Source of the DNA: Flaviramulus basaltis
Lineage (GTDB): Bacteria; Bacteroidota; Bacteroidia; Flavobacteriales; Flavobacteriaceae
Length of the DNA: 64,000 nt
Reading direction: 5' to 3'
Assembly: GCF_900114265.1 (NCBI RefSeq)
Contig: NZ_FPKV01000001.1
Location: forward strand, 558,001 to 622,000
The position numbers were made by a program, and so were the translations under genes. This document shows positions 43,307 to 51,600 of the stretch, one piece after another (position 1 is the first letter of the stretch; each line of letters begins with the position of its first letter). The notes under the pieces were generated by a model, which was not told the origin of the DNA, made no database searches, and saw only the letters and a program-made list of their open reading frames with translations.

Positions 43307-46300
43307 TCAATGTTTTTGTATAAACAATTTGGTATTTACATCATCAAAAGCAATTTCTATACCATTGTCTAGTTTATCAATAATTTCAAGTTCGTTTGTT
43401 AATGTTTCCGATTTGATATAAGTCAAATTAGCATCTACTGCATTTACAATATGTTCATCTTTTTGAAGGGTAACATTAATTCTATCTGTTACTTCAAACC
43501 CTGAATCTTTACGTAAATTTTGAATACGATTAATTAACTCACGGGCTATTCCTTCTTTTCGTAAATCATCAGTAATAGTTACATCTAAAGCTACGGTTAA
43601 AGCACCTTCATTTGCAACAAGCCATCCCTCAATATCTTGTGATGTAATTTCTACATCTTCGCGTTCTAAAGTAATATTTTTTCCGTTCACTTCAACGACT
43701 AAATTGCCATTTTGCTCTATTTTGTTAATATCTTCTGCTGTAAAGTTAATTACAACATTGGCAATGGCTTTCATATCTTTTCCAAAACGGGGACCGAGCG
43801 CTTTAAAATTTGGTTTTATTTGTTTTACTAAAATATCTGAAGCATCCTCTAAAAGTTCCACCTCTTTTATGTTAACCTCATGTTTTATAAGGTCTGAAAC
43901 CGCTAAAATTTCTTCTTTTTGTTGTTTACTATCAACAGGAATCATAATTTTTTGAAGCGGTTGACGCACTTTTATCTTTTCTTTAGCACGTAACGATAAA
44001 ACTAAAGATGATATTGTTTGCGCACTTTCCATTTTGCGTTCAAGAGACTTATCAACAAAATTTTCGTCAAAAACAGGGAAATTTGCTAAATGTACACTTT
44101 CAAAATCTTCTTTTTTGGTAACTGCATTTAAATCTAAATACAATTTATCCATAAAAAACGGTGCAATTGGCGCTCCCAACTTAGCAATTGTTAACATACA
44201 CGTATAAAGTGTTTGGTATGCCGAAATTTTATCTTGTTGGTAATCGCCTTTCCAAAAACGTCTTCTACTTAAACGCACAAACCAGTTACTCACGTAGTCT
44301 TGTGTGAAATCTGAAATAGCTCGCGCTGCTTTAGTAGGCTCATAATCGGCATAAAAAGTATCAACTTTCTGAATTAAAGTGTGTAATTCTGAAAGTATCC
44401 AACGGTCTAATTCTGGTCGTTCTGCTAAAGGTATATCTGCTTCAGCATAACTAAATTTATCTAAATTAGTATATAAACTAAAAAATGAATAGGTATTGTA
44501 AAGTGTTCCGAAGAATTTACGTTTTACTTCTTCTATGCCTTCTAAATCGAATTTTAAATTATCCCATGGATTTGCATTACTAATCATGTACCAGCGTGTC
44601 GCATCAGCACCATAATTTCCTAAGGTTTCAAAAGGATCAACAGCATTTCCTAGACGTTTAGACATTTTTTGTCCGTTTTTATCCAATACCAATCCGTTAG
44701 ACACTACATTTTTATATGCTACAGAATCAAAAACCATTGTTCCAATAGCATGAAGTGTATAAAACCATCCACGTGTTTGGTCTACACCTTCTGCGATAAA
44801 ATCGGCTGGATAAGACTCATGATTATCAATTTTTTCTTTATTCTCAAACGGGTAATGCCATTGTGCATAAGGCATAGAACCAGAATCGAACCAAACATCA
44901 ATTAAATCGCTTTCGCGGAACATTTTTTGCCCTGAAGGAGATACTAATATAATATCGTCAACAATGTTTTTATGTAAGTCGATTTTAGCATAGTTTTCTT
45001 CTGAATTGTTTCCAACTTCAAATTCTGCAAAAATATCTTCTGCCAAAACACCTGCTTGAACAGCTTTTTGCATTTCAGCTTTTAATTCTTCAACCGAGCC
45101 TACACAAATTTCTTCTTTACCATCTTCAGTTCTCCAAATTGGCAATGGAATACCCCAATAACGAGAACGCGATAAATTCCAATCGTTTGCATTAGCTAAC
45201 CAATTACCAAAACGACCAGTTCCTGTAGATTTTGGTTTCCAATTAATGGTTTCATTAAGCTCGAACATTCTGTCTTTAACATCTGTTACTTTAATGAACC
45301 AAGAATCTAATGGGTAGTATAAAATTGGCTTATCTGTTCTCCAACAATTTGGATAACTGTGTTTATATTTTTCAACCTTAAAGGCTTTGTTTTCTTCTTT
45401 TAATTTAATGGCTAGTTCTACATCTATAGAACGTTCTGGTGCTTCACCATCATTATAGTATTCATTCTTTACATATTTACCAGCATATTCTCCCATTTCT
45501 GGACGAAATTTACCTTGTAAATCTACCAATGGAACCAAGTTTCCATTCTCATCTTTTACCAACATTGGTGGTATTTCTGGTATTGCTTGTTTTGCAACCA
45601 AAGCATCATCTGCTCCAAAAGTTGGTGCTGTATGTACTATTCCCGTACCGTCTTCAGTTGTTACAAAATCTCCAGAAATAACTCTAAAAGCATCTTCTGG
45701 ATTATCGTTTGGTAAGGCATATTGTAAAAGTTGTTCATATTTTATTCCAACTAAATCTTTACCTATAAATTCTTTTACAACAAAAAACGGAATTTTTTTA
45801 TCTCCAGATTTATATGCTAATAATTCTGATTTTTCTTCAACTTTATTAAACTTCCCAGAAAACTGATAGTTAACTAATTTCTTAGCTAAAATAACGTTGA
45901 TTGGCTCAAAAGTATATTGATTATAAGTTTCAACCAATACATAATCGATTTTAGACCCAACGGTTAACGCTGTATTACTTGGTAATGTCCAAGGTGTCGT
46001 TGTCCAAGCTAAAAAGTAAATATCTCCTTCATTTTGTAAAAAACTTGGAAGTGTATTTTCAATGGCTTTAAACTGAGCTACAACGGTAGTATCTGTTACA
46101 TCTTGATACGTTCCTGGTTGATTTAACTCGTGAGAACTTAAACCTGTACCTGCTTTTGGCGAATATGGTTGAATAGTATAGCCTTTGTAAAGTAAACTTT
46201 TATTATAAATCTGTTTTAACAACCACCAAACAGACTCCATGTATTTAGGCTCGTAGGTGATGTATGGATCGTCCATATCTACCCAATATCCCATTTTTTG

Positions 46301-46711
46301 AGTAAGGTCATTCCAAACATCTGTATAACGCATTACCGCTTTACGGCAAGCGGCATTATAATCTTCAACCGAAATGGTTTTACCAATATCTTCCTTAGTA
46401 ATTCCTAATTCTTTTTCAACACCCAACTCAATAGGTAAGCCATGAGTATCCCAACCAGCTTTACGCTTTACTTGGTAACCTTTCATGGTTTTATAGCGCG
46501 GAAAAATATCTTTAATAGCACGTGCTAAAACGTGATGTACACCTGGAAGCCCGTTTGCAGAAGGCGGTCCTTCAAAAAATACAAAAGGCTCGCTACCCTC
46601 TCTTGTAGTTACACTTTTTTCAAATATGTTATTTTCCTGCCAATAGTTTAAGATTTCATCTGCTACTTTTGGTAAGTCAAGTCCTTTATATTCAGGGAAT
46701 TTCGCGCTCAT
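43307..46711 (-). CDS. ileS: Isoleucyl-tRNA synthetase, type 2 (IleRS2), with GVHH signature
   Basis: The enzyme charges tRNA-Ile with isoleucine. The 1134-residue length and general layout match the long, eukaryote-like IleRS2 type. The KMSKR loop is intact (GQKMSKRLGNAV), and the editing domain is present (TTTPWTLPSNTALTV region, about 235-250). The class I signature that normally reads HxGH reads G57-V58-H59-H60 within GLPGVHHVLARA (codons 46543-46532), a swap of the first and third positions. Some IleRS2 enzymes with this GxHH form are reported to be extremely resistant to mupirocin. It is the first gene of a unit with the dksA-like gene. Confidence 0.96.
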   Translation of the reverse strand: MSAKFPEYKGLDLPKVADEILNYWQENNIFEKSVTTREGSEPFVFFEGPPSANGLPGVHHVLARAIKDIFPRYKTMKGYQVKRKAGWDTHGLPIELGVEKELGITKEDIGKTISVEDYNAACRKAVMRYTDVWNDLTQKMGYWVDMDDPYITYEPKYMESVWWLLKQIYNKSLLYKGYTIQPYSPKAGTGLSSHELNQPGTYQDVTDTTVVAQFKAIENTLPSFLQNEGDIYFLAWTTTPWTLPSNTALTVGSKIDYVLVETYNQYTFEPINVILAKKLVNYQFSGKFNKVEEKSELLAYKSGDKKIPFFVVKEFIGKDLVGIKYEQLLQYALPNDNPEDAFRVISGDFVTTEDGTGIVHTAPTFGADDALVAKQAIPEIPPMLVKDENGNLVPLVDLQGKFRPEMGEYAGKYVKNEYYNDGEAPERSIDVELAIKLKEENKAFKVEKYKHSYPNCWRTDKPILYYPLDSWFIKVTDVKDRMFELNETINWKPKSTGTGRFGNWLANANDWNLSRSRYWGIPLPIWRTEDGKEEICVGSVEELKAEMQKAVQAGVLAEDIFAEFEVGNNSEENYAKIDLHKNIVDDIILVSPSGQKMFRESDLIDVWFDSGSMPYAQWHYPFENKEKIDNHESYPADFIAEGVDQTRGWFYTLHAIGTMVFDSVAYKNVVSNGLVLDKNGQKMSKRLGNAVDPFETLGNYGADATRWYMISNANPWDNLKFDLEGIEEVKRKFFGTLYNTYSFFSLYTNLDKFSYAEADIPLAERPELDRWILSELHTLIQKVDTFYADYEPTKAARAISDFTQDYVSNWFVRLSRRRFWKGDYQQDKISAYQTLYTCMLTIAKLGAPIAPFFMDKLYLDLNAVTKKEDFESVHLANFPVFDENFVDKSLERKMESAQTISSLVLSLRAKEKIKVRQPLQKIMIPVDSKQQKEEILAVSDLIKHEVNIKEVELLEDASDILVKQIKPNFKALGPRFGKDMKAIANVVINFTAEDINKIEQNGNLVVEVNGKNITLEREDVEITSQDIEGWLVANEGALTVALDVTITDDLRKEGIARELINRIQNLRKDSGFEVTDRINVTLQKDEHIVNAVDANLTYIKSETLTNELEIIDKLDNGIEIAFDDVNTKLFIQKH

Positions 46712-46887
46712 TTACTCGTTAATCTTTTAAGTTCGCGAATTTAAGGAATTTTGATAAAAACATCCCCCGTTTTAAAGGAAAAGAGTGAACATTTTAAACG
46801 AGTTAATAATTTTAGGGTATCAGACAAGAGAATCAACTTAATACTCCAATATTTGTATTATTATTCATTTCATTAAGCCATTCTAAC

Positions 46888-47316
46888 ATGAAAACTATAT
46901 ATAAATTTTTCACTTTAACACTATTGTTTTTTGCTTTTAGTTGCAACCAAACTGCAAGTAGTCAAGCTCCTGAAGCCGTTAAAAAAACTTTTCAAGAAAA
47001 ATATCCAGGTGAAAATGATCCCGATTGGCATAAAGATGCTCATGGAAATTTTGAGTCGCATTTTAAAATAGATGGCATTAAATATAGAGCCGATTTTAAT
47101 GCTGATGGCTCTTGGATTGAAACTGAAACTAGTATTGACAAAAAAAATTTACCAAAAGCTATTAGAGAAAAAATTAAAAATAATTTTGATGGAGATATTA
47201 CCGAAATTGAAAAGGTTGACCATTACTCAAAAGGTGTATTCTATGATGTTGAGTTTAAACAAAAAGGAAAAAATAAAGATATAGAGTTTAAAGCTAATGG
47301 TGATATTATCAACTAA
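46888..47316 (+). CDS. PepSY-like domain lipoprotein
   Basis: The 142-residue protein starts with a lipoprotein signal (lipobox AFSC, Cys19). Two PepSY-like (DUF2874-type) units follow: VKKTFQEKYPGENDPDWHKD then YRADFNADGSWIETET (about 31-82), and IREKIKNNFDGDITEIEKVD then YDVEFKQKGKNKDIEFKANG (about 91-141). Such proteins are periplasmic and sometimes described as beta-lactamase-inhibitor-like; function here is unknown. It is divergent from ileS, with 176 bases between, and ends at a strong terminator. Confidence 0.85.
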   Translation: MKTIYKFFTLTLLFFAFSCNQTASSQAPEAVKKTFQEKYPGENDPDWHKDAHGNFESHFKIDGIKYRADFNADGSWIETETSIDKKNLPKAIREKIKNNFDGDITEIEKVDHYSKGVFYDVEFKQKGKNKDIEFKANGDIIN

Positions 47317-47324
47317 ATTTTATT

Positions 47325-47354
47325 AAAAAGCCAAAACAAATGTTTTGGCTTTTT
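47325..47354 (+). terminator. Terminator after the PepSY-like gene
   Basis: AAAAAGCCAAAACA (47325-47338) pairs with TGTTTTGGCTTTTT (47341-47354). The A-run and T-run flanks allow use in both directions, serving the convergent gene that ends at 47379 as well. Confidence 0.9.
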
Positions 47355-47378
47355 ATGTGTTTTAAAGTTCTATTAATA

Positions 47379-48317
47379 TTAATTAACTAGTATTTTCTTT
47401 GTTAAAACTAAATTTTTATCTGTATGAATCAATACAGCATACGCATTTGCCACTAAATTATTAAAAGAAATACCTGCCTCTAATGTATCTTTAGATAGAT
47501 TATTATATTCTAGTATTTTCTGCCCATGCATATTTAGCAAAACTAATTTTTTCACCATACTTTTTAATTGTTTTGCATGAAACTTTTTTGTTTTTGCTTG
47601 ATAATACACATATTTCATATCATATTGAGCATCATTAGTACTTAAACTTTTTGCTCCTACACTTGTCTCTGGTTGAAATGCCAGCTCAAAACGGTCATTA
47701 AAACTACCTTTGTCTGACATAAATTGGTATGCTTCTCCAGTCGACAAATCGAAATAGCTACCCGTAATCTTGTCTCTTAAAAAAATGGGTTGTGATTCAT
47801 CAATATTTTCTAGTTCTGTTATTTTTATTGAAAAAGTGTTTTCTCCTGATGAATTATGTTTTAGTTGCACTATTTTTTCTGGTACCAATGCTGCATAAGC
47901 TTGAATACTCATATTCATGCCTTTTAAATCTAAATGTAGATCATTTTCATAAGCTTCATTAACCTGGGCATCATATCCATAATCATAATCATCAGTTGTA
48001 TCCTCACTAAAACCTAGTAATAATTCTCGTTTTACTAACGATCCCTGTATGCCATTAAATTCAAGTCTAATTGTTTGAAAAATAGAGCCGTTTGTTCTTC
48101 TCACTATAGGTTTAGAAGAGGTTTTTGATGTACTTTTATAATGATATGACTCTTTATTCTGTTGAGTTTTACTCTCAATTTCGTCTCCGATAGACCGATA
48201 AGAGCTAACTGCCCCTAACTTGTTATTTACTTGTGCTTTAAGACTAAATGCTAGTATACATTGTAAAATTATTATACTGAAGGTCAAGCTGTAGGTTTTG
48301 GGGCATTTTATTCTCAA
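47379..48317 (-). CDS. Exported T9SS-type C-terminal-module protein (small paralogue)
   Basis: The 312-residue protein has a signal peptide (to about residue 29, SLKAQ) and then a module that is strongly similar to the last ~270 residues of the 1686-residue protein next door. Shared segments are IRLEFNGIQGSLVKRELLLGF, DYDYGYDAQVNEAYENDLHL, LRDKITGSYFDL and NDRFELAFQPE. It ends in a type A sorting-like tail (LLNMHGQKILEY, then VLIHTDKNLVLTKKILVN), so it should be sent out by the T9SS. It probably arose by duplication and loss of the large N-terminal part. Function is unknown. Confidence 0.82.
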   Translation of the reverse strand: MRIKCPKTYSLTFSIIILQCILAFSLKAQVNNKLGAVSSYRSIGDEIESKTQQNKESYHYKSTSKTSSKPIVRRTNGSIFQTIRLEFNGIQGSLVKRELLLGFSEDTTDDYDYGYDAQVNEAYENDLHLDLKGMNMSIQAYAALVPEKIVQLKHNSSGENTFSIKITELENIDESQPIFLRDKITGSYFDLSTGEAYQFMSDKGSFNDRFELAFQPETSVGAKSLSTNDAQYDMKYVYYQAKTKKFHAKQLKSMVKKLVLLNMHGQKILEYNNLSKDTLEAGISFNNLVANAYAVLIHTDKNLVLTKKILVN

Positions 48318-48458
48318 ATCTTAAAAATTTTGGATTAACTAATAATAAGAACTCAGATATATTATTAATTTGGGCTAATCATATAAATGGTATTCTAATT
48401 TTGGGTTAAAATTAAAACTTTTATAAGAAAAAGATCTCAAAAATAATTTTTATTCACT

Positions 48459-48506
48459 TTTAATCTATAAAAAATGTTTTTAATCGGTTATTTAATACCT
48501 TTAATC
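48459..48506. promoter_or_regulatory. Three TTTAATC direct repeats, about 2 helical turns apart
   Basis: TTTAATC occurs at 48459-48465, 48479-48485 and 48500-48506, periods 20 and 21. They lie 142-189 bases upstream of the small paralogue (minus strand). Same-face spacing is what a regulator-binding array would show, but the words are short and AT-rich. Confidence 0.25.
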
Positions 48507-48618
48507 TGTATTTGAACAACATTGAGTTCGAAAAAAACATGAAACATAATAAAAGAAAAACGGATACTATTGTACTTATAGAGTATTAAATTTTACTTAC
48601 TAGCCATTTAAAACAAAA

Positions 48619-48647
48619 AAAACCAGTGAAGTTACTTCACTGGTTTT
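48619..48647 (-). terminator. Terminator after the large T9SS protein
   Basis: AAAACCAGTGAAG (48619-48631) pairs with CTTCACTGGTTTT (48635-48647) around TTA. On the minus strand more T residues follow. Confidence 0.9.
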
Positions 48648-48674
48648 TTAAAAATTTATTTGTTTCTACTATTT

Positions 48675-51600
48675 TTATTTGATAATCACCTTTTTTGTTA
48701 AGACTTCGTTAGATGCCGTTCGCAAACAAACCACATAAGCACCAGTTGCCATATTATCAAAACGTATTCCATTCTCTAAACTTTGTGTAGACACATTTTC
48801 TAACTCCATTATCCTTTGTCCTCGCATATTAATTAACGCTAAGTTCTTAACCTCGCTGTTTAATTTTTTAGCATAAAAAGTTTTGGTCGTATTTTGATAG
48901 TACATATAGTTTGCTGTAGCTAGTGACTCTTCTGTACTCAATGTTTTTTGTTCAGATTGAAAAACAATCTCAAAGCGCTCGTTAAACTTCCCTTGTGCAG
49001 AAGTGAAACTATAAGCCGTCTCTTGTGTTAAATCAAAATAAGTCCCTGTAAGATTATCTCTTAAGTAAATCTCTTGATCTTCTGCAATATTATCTAATTC
49101 TGATATTCTAATCTCAAAAGTGTTATTCCCTGATGATTTGAAGTTTAATGGCACTGCTTTATCTGCTGTGATTTCACTATAAGCTTGCATGTTCATATTC
49201 TCGCCTTTTAAATTCAAATTCATATCGTTATTATTCGATTCTGTACATCGAGCATCATAACCATAATCATAAGCATCACTAGTATAATCACTAAAACCTA
49301 ACACTAACTCGCGTCTGGTTGCTGGTCCAGATACAGAACTAAAATCTAATCGGATTTTTTGCATGCTATCTTTTTCTTCATTAGTTGTGCTTTCTTTTGA
49401 TGCTGTTCCTTTTGAAGATTTACTGTTGCTAGATTTAGAAAATACTGAACCATTATAAAAGCTACCATCAGCATCAGCTTCTTTTATAAACACTCGCTGA
49501 TCATTATTAAACTCTACATTGCCATCTGCTATTATTTCTGTAATAAAGCCTTGCCCAACCGGAAGGTATTTTGATGGTACAATGGTGCCATCTAATGCGC
49601 CAAGATTTATACCATCAATACCCACGAATTGATATGCTCTTACATAGCTTAGCAAATTTACTTGTGCATAACCACCATTATACTCATTAAGGTTATGTGA
49701 GCTTCCGCTCCATTGCTGCCATAGTTGTATAGTACCATCTATTACACCCTGGTTATCAATTATAAATTTATGAATATTCAATGCTGATGCATACGGGTTC
49801 CCTAAAAGAAATTCTGTTTTAGAAACATTAGGAATAGATCCTAGTCCACCTTTATCCTTTACACTAACTAAAATGGTTCCATTATTAGGCTTACCTTCAA
49901 AGATGTATTGCTGTTCTGAGGCTGGAATGCCTGTTCCTTTTTGGGTATAACCTACACCTGGACTTAACCCTGCTGATGTATTTATTTGTGCCCAATCCCA
50001 ATATGTTAAGCCGTTGATATAAGAATATAACCAATAGGTACTAATACTGCCATTACCAGTAAAGTTTGATGTAAATTGAAAATCAAGACCTAAATCATCT
50101 TTTAGCATATTTAAACTAAAATCTGAATTATTAATATTGTTTGTTGTAGCATTATTATTTATTAAACTTGTTGCACCTTTTACACCTACTGGAGAACCCC
50201 AATAGTTATACCAATACGCACTAGCTGTGCCTTCTTGACGCCTTAAAATCTCACCTTCTGCAGAGGTCACTAAATCACTGTTAATAGTTTGTATTAATTG
50301 AGAATCTGCTAATAAATCTAAAGTTCCATTCAATTCAAAATACCAATTATTTTCAACTAGATGATCACCTTGTATAGTCAACGTATTCCCAGAATCTATT
50401 ATTAATCCTGATGTTATTATGTCATGACTCGCTGTAACATCACTTGATATTTTCACAATACTCCAGTCTTTATTGGTTGCGGTATTCCCAATATCCCAAA
50501 CATTGCCATATAACCAAGTACTTGAACTAACCCAAGAACCACTATTTGTTGTAACATATGGTAGTGGCGCTGTTTGCTCTTCCACAACTTCTATATTCAT
50601 TAAATTTATAGTCCTATTGTAACTCGAATAATCTGAAGTTATATTTTTCAAAATATCCTTCATAGGATAGTAGGCTATTAAATTATCCCAAGATACAGGA
50701 TTATTTGTTGCTGTATCTTCAATATCCTTTGCTACAATAGTTCCTTTGACATTACCTAAATTATTTTCTATTTCTTGATAAACCGTTTTCTGTATTTGAC
50801 TATCTGTTAAAGCAATATCAAAAACACGAACCTCATCTATATCTCCTTTAAAATACTTGTCGTCTGTTAGTGAATTTGAAAATCTACCAATTTCAAATGT
50901 ATTATTTGCATCACTTCTAGATTCAATAGGAGCGCCTGCTAATAGAATATTAAAAGTATCTACTAAATCACCATCAACATATAACCTGATTAACCCTGTT
51001 GCGCTTGAATATGTACCCGCTAAATGGTGCCACTCATCATAGTTAATTGTAATACTAGGGCTATTACCAGCTTGTTTTATAGACATCCCTAATGGTTTAA
51101 TTGTGAACGCAGGTCTATTTCCATTATTTAGAGATAGTTGACATCCAACATCTTCTCCTAGAATAACCATGTTTGTTGAATTACCAGAATCAGACTTTAC
51201 CCAGGCCATAACAGTAACATCATTTAATCCATTAATAAAAGAAGGTCTTGTTAAATAATCATCTCCGCCGTCAAAATATATAGATGCATTTGCTGGAGGG
51301 TTTATATTAAATGAATCTCTATAATCTAAATCTCCACCAGATGACAAATCTCTATCAGTATCTGGCAAAACCGATAAATCCATTGGGTTTTCTATGTCTT
51401 CATTAACATCCCAAACACTATCGTTGCTACCATTAGTTTCGAAAGTATTTGATAATCCATCATTGTCATCATCGACATTTATAGAACTATTTGTCATTCC
51501 ATTTTCTTCAATATCTGGAACACCATCATTATCTGAATCTAAATCTAAATAATCAGGGATTCCATCTCCGTCTGTATCTTCAATAGTATTTAATACAGAT

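Larger units (their letters stand above)
48318..48674. other. Gene-free stretch of 357 bases
   Basis: It holds the terminator of the large T9SS protein gene (48619-48647), three TTTAATC words spaced 20-21 bases (48459-48506), and otherwise AT-rich sequence that should contain the promoter of the small paralogue. No ORF, tRNA or other RNA structure was recognised. Confidence 0.6.

Noticed and set aside
43704-45681. Plus-strand reading frames opposite ileS
   Set aside because: They are shadow frames of a well-supported synthetase and show no family features.
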